64,000 nt of DNA from Mycolicibacterium setense (GCF_000805385.1 NZ_JTJW01000006.1:682001-746000); one strand, 5' to 3'; shown: positions 25,203 through 35,110, counted from the first letter of the stretch. Notes: generated by a model from the letters alone, not told the origin. Translations and numbers: made by a program.

Positions 25203-27557
25203 ATGACTAGGCCTGGAGCGAGGCTGAACGCGGCCGTGTGGCGGTTGGCGGTCGGCCTGCTCGCCGTCGTGGTCGCCGGTTTGATGGTGCCGGCCGTGGC
25301 TTCGGCCACCCCGGAGTCCGATGCTGACGCGGCGGTCACCGCCGCCTGGGAAGCCGGCGGCGGTGAGGGCGGGCCGCTCGGGCCGCGGCAAGGTGACGTC
25401 TACGCGGTGGGTTCGGGCTTCGCCCAGAACTTCGCCGGCGGCAAGATGTTCTTCACGCCGGCCACGGGCGCTCATTTCATGCAGGGCGCGATTCTGGAGA
25501 AGTACGAGTCGTTGGGCGGGGCGGCCGACGGCGATCTGGGATTCCCGACCATCGACGAAGGCGCCGGGCGTGCCGCCGACAGCCGCAACTCGACGCTGAG
25601 CGCACCTGATCACCCCGTGATCTTCTGGACTCCGGCGACCGGTGCCCACGTGGTCCGGGGTGCCATCAACGCCGCCTGGGACAAGCTCGGCGGTTCCGCC
25701 GGAGTGCTGGGCGTTCCGACCGAGGACGAGTCGTTCGACGGCGATGTGAGCTCCCAGAAGTTCACCGGCGGCGAGATTTCCTGGAACCGCAAGACCAAGG
25801 CGTTCACCACGGTGCCGCCGGAGCTGGCCGATCAGCTTGCCGGCCTGGAGGTTCCGTCGGATCCGGCCGCGGCGATCGCGGCGGCCCGCAGGGCGGCTGG
25901 CGGGCCGATGGGTCCGCTGGGAGCCAAGGACGGCGATCAGTATCCGATCGGCGACGGTGGACTGGGCCAGAACTACGCGGGCGGCAAGATCTTCTACAGT
26001 CCCGCCACGGGAGCCAACGCCGTCACCGGTCAGCTACTGGAGAAGTACGAAAGCGTGGGCGGCCCCGAAGGCGATCTCGGCTTCCCGACCGCCGGCGAGT
26101 CCGAAGGCGGGCTGGGCCCGAACAGCAGGATCAGCACCTTCGCCGCGGCCGACAACCCTGTCATCTTCTGGACCCCCGACTACGGCGCGGTGATCGTCCG
26201 TGGCGCGATGAAGGCGGCCTGGGACAAGCTGGGCGGAGCCAAGGGCGCACTGGGCGCGCCCATGGCCGACCAGACCGAAGACGGCTCGGTCATCAGCCAG
26301 CGGTTCAGCGGGGGAGCGATCTCCTGGGACCGCGAAGCCAACAAGTTCACCACCGAGCCGTCCAAGCTCGCCTCCGAGCTGAGCGGACTGCAGGTCCCAG
26401 GCATCGAGCAGCCTCATGCGGGCGGTCCGCAGCAATCCGGTACCGATAACAAGAAGCCGTTCACCTGGCATTGGAGCTGGTGGTGGCTGATCGCGGTGAT
26501 TCCCGTGCTGCTGCTCGCAGGTCTGATCGTGGGGGCGGCGCTGTGGCATCGACGCCGGGCTGGTGGCGACGACGACTTCGACCACGATCCGTTCGACGAT
26601 GACTACGACGGCGGCCCCGGCGAACCGCACTATGACGACGGTCGCTACTCCGAGGCCCGCTACGAATCGCGTGGATACGACCACGACGACTATGCGGACG
26701 ACCGCGGCGCCGACGTGTCGGGCGGTTACCGACCTGGCCCTGTGTACGGTCCCGGTGAGGCCACGACCACGCGCTTCGCCGGGCCGGCCGATGATTCGGC
26801 GAGCGGTGCGGAGTCGCCGTACGACGGTCCCACCGATATCGCGATGCCGGTCAGTCAGTGGGCCGCTCCTTCCGGGTCGGCCGGTGAATACGGAGCACCG
26901 GGCGAGGACGACGAACCACCCGAGGACGCCTCGCGGCTGGCGGGCCCGGAGTCCGGACCGAGCTTCGACCGCTTCGAAGGCGACCGCTTCGAAGACGATG
27001 GCTACCGGGACGATGACGACTTCGAGGACGACGACTTCGAAGAGGACGACTTCGACGACGACTATGACGAGGACGAGGATCTCGACACTCCTATCGATGC
27101 GGAGTTCGAGGAGGTCGCCGAGGGCGAGGACACCGACGACGAGATCGAGGCCGAGCTCGCGGATGACGTGGCCGACACGGGGGCACTCGCAGGTGCGGCC
27201 GGTGTTGTGCGGGCTGGGCAGGGATTCGCGGCGCTGAGCGGCCTGGCCGGGGTGGGCGACCAGGACAATGTCGACACCGCTCCGACCCGTGTCATCACCG
27301 AAGCCGAGGCATACAGCAGCGAGGCCCACAGTGGGCGCCATGCCGCCATCGAACTCGAGGAGATTCCCAGCGCGACGGCCATCCACCTACCGCTGGACGA
27401 CCCGTACCGCGCACCGGAGGGCTACCCCATCAAGGCGGACACGAAGTCCGGCCGGTACTGGGCACCCGACAGCAGCGAATACGACGACGCTGTGGCCGAG
27501 ATCTGGTTCGCCAGTGAGGAATTCGCCCGTACCAACGGATTCGTGCGGACAGACTGA
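25203..27557 (+). CDS. LGFP-repeat membrane protein with acidic tail and C-terminal sunset-like domain
   Basis: A 784-residue protein. A signal sequence (about 1-38) precedes LGFP-type repeats in two sets (about residues 45-215 and 220-390; motifs GDLGFPTIDEG, GVLGVPTEDE, GDLGFPTAGE, GALGAPMADQ), which bind cell-wall material in corynebacterial proteins. A Trp-rich transmembrane helix lies near 422-448. The cytoplasmic part is about 230 residues of Asp/Glu/Tyr-rich low complexity with runs such as DDDFEDDDFEEDD. The last 45 residues (YPIKADTKSGRYWAPDS...WFASEEFA) match the sunset-type domain. The ATG at 25203 precedes the signal peptide. It occupies the position of Rv2721c next to lexA. It could link the envelope to cytosolic factors. 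Confidence 0.82.
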   Translation: MTRPGARLNAAVWRLAVGLLAVVVAGLMVPAVASATPESDADAAVTAAWEAGGGEGGPLGPRQGDVYAVGSGFAQNFAGGKMFFTPATGAHFMQGAILEKYESLGGAADGDLGFPTIDEGAGRAADSRNSTLSAPDHPVIFWTPATGAHVVRGAINAAWDKLGGSAGVLGVPTEDESFDGDVSSQKFTGGEISWNRKTKAFTTVPPELADQLAGLEVPSDPAAAIAAARRAAGGPMGPLGAKDGDQYPIGDGGLGQNYAGGKIFYSPATGANAVTGQLLEKYESVGGPEGDLGFPTAGESEGGLGPNSRISTFAAADNPVIFWTPDYGAVIVRGAMKAAWDKLGGAKGALGAPMADQTEDGSVISQRFSGGAISWDREANKFTTEPSKLASELSGLQVPGIEQPHAGGPQQSGTDNKKPFTWHWSWWWLIAVIPVLLLAGLIVGAALWHRRRAGGDDDFDHDPFDDDYDGGPGEPHYDDGRYSEARYESRGYDHDDYADDRGADVSGGYRPGPVYGPGEATTTRFAGPADDSASGAESPYDGPTDIAMPVSQWAAPSGSAGEYGAPGEDDEPPEDASRLAGPESGPSFDRFEGDRFEDDGYRDDDDFEDDDFEEDDFDDDYDEDEDLDTPIDAEFEEVAEGEDTDDEIEAELADDVADTGALAGAAGVVRAGQGFAALSGLAGVGDQDNVDTAPTRVITEAEAYSSEAHSGRHAAIELEEIPSATAIHLPLDDPYRAPEGYPIKADTKSGRYWAPDSSEYDDAVAEIWFASEEFARTNGFVRTD

Positions 27558-27571
27558 GCCCGGTATCGGAG

Positions 27572-27601
27572 GACCCGGCCACCGTTCGAAGTGGCCGGGT
27601 C
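27572..27601. terminator. Bidirectional hairpin between LGFP gene and lexA
   Basis: GACCCGGCCAC/GTGGCCGGGTC, a perfect 11-bp stem with an 8-nt loop, between two convergent stops (27557 and 27615). It has no T tract on either side, as is common in mycobacteria. Confidence 0.6.
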
Positions 27602-27614
27602 GAGGATCGATCCG

Positions 27615-28334
27615 TCAGATCTTGCGGATCACGGTGACGACCTTGCCGAGCACCGCCGCGTCGTTGCCCGGGATCGGGTCGTAGGCCGGGTTGTGCGGCA
27701 TGAGCCAGACCTGACCACGGGTCCGCTTGAACGTCTTCACGGTGGCCTCGCCGTCGATCATGGCGGCCACGATCTCACCGTTGTCGGCCACGCTCTGCTG
27801 GCGCACAACCACCCAGTCGCCGTCGCAGATGGCGGCATCCACCATCGAGTCTCCGACGACCTTGAGCAGGAACAGCGAGCCCTCGCCGACCAGTTCCCGG
27901 GGCAGCGGGAAGACATCCTCTACTGCCTGCTCGGCGAGGATGGGACCGCCTGCCGCGATGCGTCCCAGCACCGGGACGAAGGTCGGCTCGGGTAGTGCGT
28001 CCGAGCCGGCCACATCGGTAGACACCACCGCGGCCGCTTGATCTTCGGCACTCCGTACGTCGACCGCGCGCGGCCGGTTGGGGTCGCGTCGTAGGTAGCC
28101 CTTGCGTTCCAGGGTGCGCAACTGATGAGCGACCGACGAGGTGGAGGTCAAGCCGACCGCGTCGCCGATCTCCCGGATGCTGGGCGGATAGCCGCGGCTG
28201 GTCACCGACGCGCGGATCACGTCGAGAATGGTGCGTTGCCGGTCGGTGAGGCCGCCCTCGGCCCGGCGTGGGCCTGCGCCGTCCGATCCGGCCGGGCTTT
28301 CGGTGCTGCCGTCCCTGCTGCGGTCGTCGCTCAT
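27615..28334 (-). CDS. lexA: LexA, SOS repressor
   Basis: A 239-residue LexA. The N-terminal winged helix ([20 protein letters not shown]) binds SOS boxes. The C-terminal S24 peptidase domain cleaves itself at Ala128-Gly129 (IAAGG) with catalytic Ser163 (GDSM) and Lys200 (ATVK) when RecA filaments form. The ATG at 28334 is chosen because it fits the family; a 12-codon upstream extension would run into the SOS box region. SOS boxes in the upstream space point to autoregulation and co-control of the divergent chiZ gene. Confidence 0.96.
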   Translation of the reverse strand: MSDDRSRDGSTESPAGSDGAGPRRAEGGLTDRQRTILDVIRASVTSRGYPPSIREIGDAVGLTSTSSVAHQLRTLERKGYLRRDPNRPRAVDVRSAEDQAAAVVSTDVAGSDALPEPTFVPVLGRIAAGGPILAEQAVEDVFPLPRELVGEGSLFLLKVVGDSMVDAAICDGDWVVVRQQSVADNGEIVAAMIDGEATVKTFKRTRGQVWLMPHNPAYDPIPGNDAAVLGKVVTVIRKI

Positions 28335-28366
28335 GAGGCCGAATGTAGTCGTTGGTCGAACATTAA

Positions 28367-28382
28367 TCAAACATGTGTTCGA
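28367..28382. promoter_or_regulatory. LexA box upstream of lexA
   Basis: TCAAACATGTGTTCGA matches the mycobacterial/Gram-positive SOS box TCGAAC-N4-GTTCGA at 11 of 12 positions. It lies 33 bp upstream of the lexA ATG. An adjacent TCGAAC half-site lies at 28356-28361. Confidence 0.75.
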
Positions 28383-28505
28383 CGCGTGTTGCGCGCGAGT
28401 TCCCAGGTGGACTGGGCGGTCCGCGCGGTGCGGGGGTGCGGCGTGCGGCCGCCGTTCTTCGCCGCCGGAACTTGTCGGTGCCCTGTTCTATCGTTTGGCA
28501 ACAGT

Positions 28506-28521
28506 TCGATCACATGTTCTA
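28506..28521. promoter_or_regulatory. LexA box upstream of chiZ
   Basis: TCGATCACATGTTCTA matches the SOS box at 10 of 12 positions, 68 bp upstream of the chiZ start. Confidence 0.6.
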
Positions 28522-28525
28522 TCCA

Positions 28526-28541
28526 TCGAACACTTGAGCGA
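28526..28541. promoter_or_regulatory. Second LexA-like box upstream of chiZ
   Basis: TCGAACACTTGAGCGA matches at 10 of 12 positions. It begins 4 bp after the preceding box, and a further palindromic GTTCGAAC occurs at 28546-28553. The close spacing suggests cooperative LexA binding at the chiZ promoter. Confidence 0.5.
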
Positions 28542-28588
28542 CTATGTTCGAACACATAAGCGAATCAGTCTCACCGAAAGGCAGTCAG

Positions 28589-29074
28589 ATGGCGATCATC
28601 GATATCCCGGCCGATAGCCGTTCCCGCGCTGTTCGGGCCATGCCGCAGTCACCCCGCGCCCAGTTCGGCACCGGCGCGCCGCGGCCGGTGCGCCGGGTCC
28701 GCCGCCCGGCACCTGCCCGGCCTGCCGGTGGCGCGGTCCGCTACCACGGAACCGGGGTGCTGATGTCGCGGGCATCTCATCGCAGCCGTCCCATCACGCC
28801 GTTGACGACTGTCTTGCTGGCGCTGGTGGCGGCCGGCATCACCGTGTGGCTCGGGTTGGTGGCCCAACTCGGCGGGGTGATGGGTACTGAGCCTGCGGCG
28901 CCGGCCGAACTGGCCGTGGTTCAGGTGAAGTCGGGGGAGACACTGCAGCAGGTGGCCCGCCGGGTCGCCCCGGATGCCCCGGTGGCCCAGGTCGTCGAGC
29001 AGATCCGCGACCTCAACCAGCTCGAATCCGCAGCAGTCGACACGGGGCAGACGCTGCTCGCCCCGGTCGGCTGA
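28589..29074 (+). CDS. chiZ: LysM-domain cell division suppressor, ChiZ/Rv2719c-like
   Basis: A 161-residue protein: a basic, Pro/Arg-rich cytoplasmic N-terminus (about 1-65), one transmembrane helix (about 70-92) and an extracytoplasmic LysM-like peptidoglycan-binding domain ([18 protein letters not shown]) at the C-terminus. The layout and its divergence from lexA match Rv2719c/ChiZ and the corynebacterial DivS idea, a DNA-damage-induced inhibitor of septation. AAGGCAG precedes the ATG. The LexA boxes in the promoter support SOS induction. Confidence 0.85.
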   Translation: MAIIDIPADSRSRAVRAMPQSPRAQFGTGAPRPVRRVRRPAPARPAGGAVRYHGTGVLMSRASHRSRPITPLTTVLLALVAAGITVWLGLVAQLGGVMGTEPAAPAELAVVQVKSGETLQQVARRVAPDAPVAQVVEQIRDLNQLESAAVDTGQTLLAPVG

Positions 29075-29238
29075 CCAGTTCCATGTCCGCTGAATCGTCC
29101 TGGCTGCCAGCCACACTGGCCGGCGCCGGCGTGAGCGCCTATGCGCCACTGGACCCGGCGGTGCGTCTGCCACGGGCATCACGGGTACGCTCAAGGACGC
29201 TCGAACTAGTTGTCCGGCGGCATGACGAAGGAGCGGTG

Positions 29239-29694
29239 ATGCACTGTCCGTTCTGCCGTCATCCCGATTCGCGTGTCGTCGATTCGCGCGAGACCGATGA
29301 GGGGCAGGCCATCCGGCGCCGGCGGTCGTGCCCTGAGTGCGGACGTCGATTCACCACCGTGGAGACAGCTGTGCTGGCCGTGGTGAAGCGCAGCGGGGTG
29401 ACCGAGCCGTTCAGTCGTGAAAAGGTAATCCGCGGCGTGCGCCGGTCCTGTCAGGGCAGGCAGGTCGACGATGATGCCCTCAATGTGTTGGCGCAAAAAG
29501 TCGAGGACGCCGTCCGCGGGCTCGGCACTCCGGAAATCCCCAGTCATGAAGTGGGGTTGGCGATTCTCGGTCCGCTCCGCGAACTGGACGAAGTCGCCTA
29601 TCTGAGATTCGCCTCGGTGTACCGGTCGTTTTCGTCGGCCGAAGACTTCGAACGCGAGATCGAGGCACTACGGGCTCACCGCGCCGAGGCGTAG
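29239..29694 (+). CDS. nrdR: NrdR, ribonucleotide reductase regulator
   Basis: A 151-residue repressor with an N-terminal zinc ribbon (Cys3, Cys6, Cys31, Cys34) and an ATP-cone domain ([20 protein letters not shown]) that senses dATP/ATP. It represses nrd genes through NrdR boxes. The ATG at 29239 has AAGGAG upstream and gives the exact family length; an open frame back to 29083 lacks similarity. It follows chiZ on the same strand, as in M. tuberculosis (Rv2718c after Rv2719c). Confidence 0.96.
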   Translation: MHCPFCRHPDSRVVDSRETDEGQAIRRRRSCPECGRRFTTVETAVLAVVKRSGVTEPFSREKVIRGVRRSCQGRQVDDDALNVLAQKVEDAVRGLGTPEIPSHEVGLAILGPLRELDEVAYLRFASVYRSFSSAEDFEREIEALRAHRAEA

Positions 29695-29702
29695 TTCGAG
29701 GT

Positions 29703-30389
29703 TCACTCCAGCCGGGCGGTGCCATCGTTGACCACGCGGCCGGCCAGGCGGACCCAGCCCTCCGGGCTCCAGCGGGTCTCGATCACAGAACCCTTGCCCT
29801 GGATGATCCTGAGGTCCCGGCTGAGATAGTCGGTCATCCGGACCGCTGCCGCGCCGGTCGCCTCGTCTTCGGGGATCCCCAGCGCTGGGGCGAATGATCT
29901 GGCTCGCACCGTGCCGTTCGCCTTGTCGATCCAGGCCCAGAGGTAGTTCTGGTCGGCGTCGTCGAAATCCTTGGGGTCGGCGGCAAGCAACTCGTCGACC
30001 GAGCTCAGGTCATAGATGGCGAACTCCGGTGCCCATTCGGACCGCGCGTTGACGACGGCACGATCTGCGTCGTACTCAACCTGGAGAATCCCGGCATGCA
30101 CTCGCAGGGTGCGGACCGGCAGCCCGATCTCACGCAGCCACCATGATGCCCCGACGGTCGGGTGCCCGGCGAACGGCAGCTCGGTTGCCGGGGTGAAGAT
30201 GTGAGCGCCGGCCGAGTTGGCGCCCGGCTGCGGCAGATCGATGAATACCGTTTCGCTGTAACCCAATTCGGCGGCGATCCGTTGCCGGTCGCCAGGAGCG
30301 ACGGTGCTGTTGTCGACCACTCCAAGCGGATTGCCGTACTTGCCGTCGGAGTCGGTGAACACGCGCAGCACGGTGACATCGGTGGCCAT
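29703..30389 (-). CDS. PhzF family protein
   Basis: A 228-residue PhzF-like isomerase fold, somewhat short for the family (usually 260-300). It has the N-terminal [17 protein letters not shown], the substrate Glu region SETVFIDL, and [14 protein letters not shown], a strong family signature. In PhzF the catalytic glutamate isomerises trans-2,3-dihydro-3-hydroxyanthranilate; most homologues have unknown substrates. The gene ends 8 bp from the convergent nrdR stop. It matches Rv2716 in position. Confidence 0.82.
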   Translation of the reverse strand: MATDVTVLRVFTDSDGKYGNPLGVVDNSTVAPGDRQRIAAELGYSETVFIDLPQPGANSAGAHIFTPATELPFAGHPTVGASWWLREIGLPVRTLRVHAGILQVEYDADRAVVNARSEWAPEFAIYDLSSVDELLAADPKDFDDADQNYLWAWIDKANGTVRARSFAPALGIPEDEATGAAAVRMTDYLSRDLRIIQGKGSVIETRWSPEGWVRLAGRVVNDGTARLE

Positions 30390-30448
30390 AGACCGATGCT
30401 ACGTCGCAGTCCCCGGTTGTCGGCGCGGCCCGGGCAAGGGTGAGAAGG

Positions 30449-31480
30449 TCAGGTGGCGCTGCGCTCGTCGGCGCCCATCGCGTCGAGCGCCGCGGCCTGG
30501 GTGTCGAACGTTCCGCTCATCGCCGCTTCGCTGCGCCCGCTGCGCAGAAGGCTGCGGAGCCGATCCTGGTCGTACACCGACGGTTCGGTCGTGTCGATGA
30601 AGCGCTCGACCACCTCGACGAAGCGGTCGGGATCGTCGTGGAACGGAAAATGCCCGGATCCGGAGAAGACCTCCAATTGGGATCCGGGCATCGCCGAGTG
30701 CGCCATCCGGGCGTGGCTGACGGGGATCACCGAGTCCGACTCGCCCCAAATCAGTTGCACGGGAACGGATTCAGTCAAGTAACAGCGGTCCAGCATGGTG
30801 ACGACCTGGCCCCGCCAGTCCACGACGGCGCGCAGGGTCCGGGCAAATGCCGACGATGCCGTCGGCTCCGGCAGATCGGCCAGGATGCGCAGCATGTCCG
30901 GGATGTCATGCCCGAGCCCGGCCGAGCCCAACACGGCGCCCGCGGCCCGCCCGGCCAGCTGCAGAGCCGGCAGCACCAGTGGCAGCCGCAGCAGCGCCAG
31001 CGCCTCGCTGCCCATCGGCAGTGAGGCGACCCGCAGTGCCACGTTGACATCCTTGGTGACGCCTCCGGCGCCGACCAGGATGAGCCGGTCCACCAACTGC
31101 GGGAACTGGTAGGCGAATTGCATGGCCACGCCGCCGCCCAGGGAATGACCGACCACGGTAACCCGGTCGATGTCGAGGACGCTGAGCAGGTCACGCATGC
31201 CGTTGGCGTAGGCCGCCACCGAATAGTCCGCACGCGGCTTGTCGGAGCTGCCGTGCCCGAGCAGGTCCGGGGCGATCACCGTGAACCTCTGCGCCAGAGC
31301 CGATTGCACGGTGTGCCAGGTGGTGGAGTTGTCGCCGATGCCGTGGATCAGCAGGATCGCCGGCCCGGATCCGGCCACCCGGAAGGCGCGCCGGTATCCG
31401 TGGATCGTGCGGTATTCGAGCGTCGGGGTGAGCTCGCGAACGGTCCGCAGATGGGGTTTGCGCTCGGTCATGCTGGTCAA
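30449..31480 (-). CDS. Alpha/beta hydrolase (Rv2715-like)
   Basis: A 343-residue alpha/beta hydrolase with oxyanion motif LLIHGIGDNS, nucleophile elbow GHSLGG (Ser113) and the C-terminal His in GSGHFPFHDDP; the acid is likely the Asp in WGESDSVIP. It resembles meta-cleavage-product hydrolases and lipases; the substrate is unknown. A C-terminal extension of about 45 residues after FIDTTE is polar and perhaps disordered. The order hydrolase, PAC2 protein, sthA copies Rv2715-Rv2713. Confidence 0.85.
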   Translation of the reverse strand: MTSMTERKPHLRTVRELTPTLEYRTIHGYRRAFRVAGSGPAILLIHGIGDNSTTWHTVQSALAQRFTVIAPDLLGHGSSDKPRADYSVAAYANGMRDLLSVLDIDRVTVVGHSLGGGVAMQFAYQFPQLVDRLILVGAGGVTKDVNVALRVASLPMGSEALALLRLPLVLPALQLAGRAAGAVLGSAGLGHDIPDMLRILADLPEPTASSAFARTLRAVVDWRGQVVTMLDRCYLTESVPVQLIWGESDSVIPVSHARMAHSAMPGSQLEVFSGSGHFPFHDDPDRFVEVVERFIDTTEPSVYDQDRLRSLLRSGRSEAAMSGTFDTQAAALDAMGADERSAT

Positions 31481-31507
31481 CCTCGCTCTCGGCCCGGCGT
31501 CGGGCGG

Positions 31508-32533
31508 CTATGAGTGGTTGTCGCCGTTCGGGAATCCGTCGCCGAAGCCATCCCGTCCGTCTCGGTACTTGTCGTCTTTGTACTTGTCACCGGCCTGCTG
31601 GGCGAGGAACCGTTCGAACTCGGCACCCAACTCGTCGCCGCTGGGCAGTTCCTCGTCGCGCGCCAGCAGGGACCGATTTTCCTGTGCGGCAACGAACGCA
31701 TCGTACTGGCGCTCCAACCCCGTCACCACTTGGGCGACTTCCGCGCTGGCCTCTACCTGCTCGTTGATCTTGCTGTACACCTCGGCACCGGCCTCGGACA
31801 GTTTGTCCAACGGCAGTTTTAGCGAACCGGTACGGGCCACCTCTGCCAGCAGCGCCTCGGCGGCGGGCGGATAGGCCGTCTGGGCCAGGTAGTGCGGGAC
31901 GTGCACGGTGTAACCCACCACCTCATGGCCGTGCTGAGCCATCCGGAACTCGAGCAGGTTGGAGACACTCGCCGGCACCTGCACCTCGCCGACCCAGGGA
32001 GTGTGGTCCGCGATCAGTTCCTTGTCGTTGGAGTGCGCGGTGAGCATGACAGGGCGGGTGTGCGGCACCGCCATCGGAATGGTGCCGAGGCCGATCACCC
32101 GCCGTACCCCGAGCTGTTCGGACAGCAGCCGCACCGCGGTGATGAACCGCTCCCACCGCAGGTCCGGCTCCAGGCCGGCCAGCAGCAAGAACGGCGTGCC
32201 CACGTCGTCGTGCAGCGCGTAGAGATTGAGCTCGGGTTCGTCGTAGCTGGTGAAGTGGTCGGTCTTGAAGGTCATCAGAGGCCGCCGCGAGCGGTAGTCG
32301 AGCAGCTCGTCGATGGCGAAGGAGGCCACCAGCTCGGTGTCGAGCGTGTCCTTGAGGTGCTCCGCGGCCAGCCGGATCGCGTGACCGGCGTCGGAGTATC
32401 CCTCCAGGGCATGGATCAGCACCGGACCGCGGCCATCCGAAGAGGACAACTGCGGCGCCGGGAACTCGAGCTCGTACATTCCGCTCTGATCGGGCTGGTA
32501 GTGCTGCTCGGGGGTGTCGCTGCTGTCGGTCAT
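31508..32533 (-). CDS. PAC2 family protein (Rv2714-like)
   Basis: A 341-residue PAC2-domain protein (ALEGYSDAGHAIRLAAEHL at the start of the domain; GLGTIPMAVPHTRPV in the middle). PAC2 is found in proteasome-assembly chaperones and in actinobacterial proteins of unknown role. The last 60 residues are acidic and Gly/Asp-rich. The ATG at 32533 is preferred over an upstream one because it begins the conserved acidic leader. It may be transcribed with the downstream hydrolase (27-bp gap). Confidence 0.82.
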   Translation of the reverse strand: MTDSSDTPEQHYQPDQSGMYELEFPAPQLSSSDGRGPVLIHALEGYSDAGHAIRLAAEHLKDTLDTELVASFAIDELLDYRSRRPLMTFKTDHFTSYDEPELNLYALHDDVGTPFLLLAGLEPDLRWERFITAVRLLSEQLGVRRVIGLGTIPMAVPHTRPVMLTAHSNDKELIADHTPWVGEVQVPASVSNLLEFRMAQHGHEVVGYTVHVPHYLAQTAYPPAAEALLAEVARTGSLKLPLDKLSEAGAEVYSKINEQVEASAEVAQVVTGLERQYDAFVAAQENRSLLARDEELPSGDELGAEFERFLAQQAGDKYKDDKYRDGRDGFGDGFPNGDNHS

Positions 32534-32701
32534 TTCGCTTCGTCTCCTCGCTGCGGTAGGACGCTGTGACGGCCCACCACCGTGCCATCTAGTGTCTCGC
32601 ATACCCACGCTGCGGGTTCGTTCCGCCCCGCTTGTGCATGCGAACGCGCCAGACCGGGGCCGTCATTCCGGCGGCGGTGCCCGCGATCAGGCAAAATCGT
32701 C

Positions 32702-33529
32702 ATGATGCAGGTGACCCGGATGGTGAAGCTCACAATCGCGGCGGCCGTGATGACCGCGCTGGCCGCGGCGTGCGCCGGGCCGGGCACCCGGACCGCGGGG
32801 GTCGGGTCTGCCGGCTCCCCGACGGTCGCGCCGGACAACCCACCGGTGGAGGTCAGCCCGTTGTCCCAGGCCGGGGCGGAGTCGGTGATGCCGGACCGTC
32901 GCGTGGGAGCGTTGTTCCTCGGCGACACCACGACGCACACGTGCAGCGGATCGGTGTTGTCCAGCACGTCCGGTGATCTCATCCTGACGGCCGCGCACTG
33001 TCTTCTCGACGGCGCCGATACGGCGTTCGTCCCCGGTTTCGGCGAAGGCGGTGGCGCCACCTGGCATGTCGACGCGGTGTATCTGGACCCGCGCTGGATC
33101 TCCGAGCAGGATCCGCAAGCCGATTACGCCATCGTGCGGGTCACCGGCGGTTCCGGGGCAAGCCTGCTCGCGGCGGCCGACGGCGGGTTGAGCCTGGGGT
33201 CGGCGCCTGCGCCGGGAAGTCTCGTGACGGTGACCGGCTACCCGATGGGGGAAGGTGGCAGCCCGCTGGCCTGTCGGGGCGCGACCGAACGGTCACCGCA
33301 AGGGTTCCCGTCCCTGGCCTGCGCCGGCCTCACCGACGGTTTCAGCGGCGCCCCATGGGTTTCGGGGTCCACGGTGACCGGCCTGGTCGGCGGGCTCGAC
33401 GGCGGTGGGTGCGACGACGACGTGTCCTACTCACCGCATTTCGACGACCGCATCGTCCGGTTGCTGTCCCGGGCCGAGGCAGGCGGGCCGGGCGACGCCG
33501 CGCCAGCGGCACTCGAATCCGATTGCTAG
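32702..33529 (+). CDS. Trypsin-like serine protease lipoprotein
   Basis: A 275-residue exported protease. The signal peptide ends in lipobox LAAAC, so it should be lipid-anchored. A trypsin fold follows with the triad His99 (TAAHC), Asp141 (DYAIV) and Ser215 (GFSGAPW), and two likely disulfides. A Pro/Val-rich linker joins the lipid anchor to the domain. It is not one of the mycosins (it lacks the subtilisin fold). The ATG at 32702 is followed by another at 32705. The stop codon overlaps that of sthA within a shared CTAG. Confidence 0.8.
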   Translation: MMQVTRMVKLTIAAAVMTALAAACAGPGTRTAGVGSAGSPTVAPDNPPVEVSPLSQAGAESVMPDRRVGALFLGDTTTHTCSGSVLSSTSGDLILTAAHCLLDGADTAFVPGFGEGGGATWHVDAVYLDPRWISEQDPQADYAIVRVTGGSGASLLAAADGGLSLGSAPAPGSLVTVTGYPMGEGGSPLACRGATERSPQGFPSLACAGLTDGFSGAPWVSGSTVTGLVGGLDGGGCDDDVSYSPHFDDRIVRLLSRAEAGGPGDAAPAALESDC

Positions 33530-34941
33530 TAGCGAAACTGGTTGAGCGCGCGCAGTTTGTTCATCACATCCAGTGCGGCAACCTTGTACGCCTCCGAGAA
33601 CGTCGGATAGTTGAACACCGCGTCGACGAGGTATTCCACTGTGCCGCCGCACCCCATCACAGCCTGCCCGATGTGCACCATCTCGGTCGCGTTGGTTCCG
33701 AAGATGTGCACGCCGAGCACCCGGAGATCCTCGGTGGACACCAGTAGTTTGAGCATGCCGTAGGAGTCGCCGGCGATCTGGCCGCGCGCCAACTCGCGGT
33801 ACCGGGACACACCGACCTCGTAGGGGATCGAATCCTTGGTCAGATCGACCTCGGTGGCGCCGACGAAGGACACCTCAGGGATCGAGTAGATGCCGATCGG
33901 CTGCAGGCTCATCATGCCCTTGGTTGGCTCGCCGAACGCGTGGTAGGCCGCCAGCCGGCCCTGCTCCATCGACGTGGCGGCCAGCGCCGGGAATCCGATC
34001 ACATCGCCCACCGCGTAGATGTGGTCCACCTTGGTGGTGAAGTTGTCGTCGACGTAGATGCGGCCGCGAGCATCGGATTCCAGGCCGGCGTTGGACAGAT
34101 CGAGATGATCGGTCTGTCCCTGGCGCCCAGCCGAATACATCACCGTCTCGGCGGGGATCTGCTTGCCGCTGGCCAGGGTGGTCACCGTGCCGGACGGGCC
34201 GACGTCCACGCCGGTCACCTCTTCACCGAACCGGAAGGTGACCGCGAGGTCGCGCAGGTGGAAACGCAGTGACTCGATGATCTCGGGATCACAGAACTCG
34301 AGCATGTCGTCGCGCTTCTCCACGACGGTGACCTTGGTCCCGAGTGCGGCGAACATCGAGGCGTACTCGATACCGATCACCCCTGCGCCGACCACCACCA
34401 TCGACGCGGGCAGCGACTTGAGATCGAGGATGCCGTCGGAATCGAGGACTCGCGCATCGTCGAACGTGACACCGGCGGGGCGGGCCGGCTTGGTCCCCGT
34501 GGCGATCACGATGAAACGGCCACGGACAGTGACCAACTCGGCGCGGTTGGGGTCCTCGACGATGATCGTGTGTTCGTCGGAGAACCGGCCGTGCCCGGTG
34601 TAGAGCTCGATGCGGTTGCGCATCAGCTGCGACCGCACGACATCGATCTCCCTGCCGATGACGTGCTGGGTCCGCGACAGCAGATCAGCAGGGGTGATCT
34701 TGTCCTTGACCCGGTAGCTCGCGCCATAGAGTTCCCGCTGACTCATGCCGGTCAGGTAGACGACGGCCTCACGCAGCGTCTTGGACGGGATGGTGCCGGT
34801 GTTGACGCACACGCCGCCGAGCATCATGCCCCGCTCGATCACCGCGACGGACTTGCCGAGCTTCGCTGCGGCGATGGCGGCGCGTTGGCCACCGGGGCCG
34901 GAACCGATGACGACGAGGTCATATTCCTGCATCGAACCCAT
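33526..34941 (-). CDS. sthA: SthA, soluble pyridine nucleotide transhydrogenase
   Basis: A 471-residue flavoprotein of the disulfide-reductase family with [17 protein letters not shown] (FAD), GVVGIEY-type NAD(P) motif ([13 protein letters not shown]) and a C-terminal dimer domain. The redox centre reads [13 protein letters not shown], with only one Cys, so it lacks the active disulfide and fits transhydrogenases that exchange NADPH and NAD. Length and position match Rv2713. The ATG at 34941 is chosen by homology; a frame open to 35091 is not conserved. Confidence 0.9.
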   Translation of the reverse strand: MGSMQEYDLVVIGSGPGGQRAAIAAAKLGKSVAVIERGMMLGGVCVNTGTIPSKTLREAVVYLTGMSQRELYGASYRVKDKITPADLLSRTQHVIGREIDVVRSQLMRNRIELYTGHGRFSDEHTIIVEDPNRAELVTVRGRFIVIATGTKPARPAGVTFDDARVLDSDGILDLKSLPASMVVVGAGVIGIEYASMFAALGTKVTVVEKRDDMLEFCDPEIIESLRFHLRDLAVTFRFGEEVTGVDVGPSGTVTTLASGKQIPAETVMYSAGRQGQTDHLDLSNAGLESDARGRIYVDDNFTTKVDHIYAVGDVIGFPALAATSMEQGRLAAYHAFGEPTKGMMSLQPIGIYSIPEVSFVGATEVDLTKDSIPYEVGVSRYRELARGQIAGDSYGMLKLLVSTEDLRVLGVHIFGTNATEMVHIGQAVMGCGGTVEYLVDAVFNYPTFSEAYKVAALDVMNKLRALNQFRY

Positions 34942-35110
34942 GGCACAACTGTCTACGCGGGGTTGCCGGCCCGGCGCATGTGGCCGACGCCGAATACCCG
35001 GTGAACAAATGCCTCCCGGGTTATCCCCAACGCAGAGTCCATCCCCAGCCACCGGCGACCGGGGGGTGCTGGGGACGGTCCGTGACGGCACCGGTTGGGA
35101 CGGTCAGGGC

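Noticed and set aside
26990..27085. Short tandem-like repeats of GACGAC/TTCGA units
   Set aside because: They code for the acidic tail of the LGFP protein and are low-complexity coding sequence, not a CRISPR or VNTR that I can define.
34942..35091. 50-codon extension of SthA
   Set aside because: Pro/Arg-rich without family similarity; the ATG at 34941 starts the FAD-binding domain at the usual distance.
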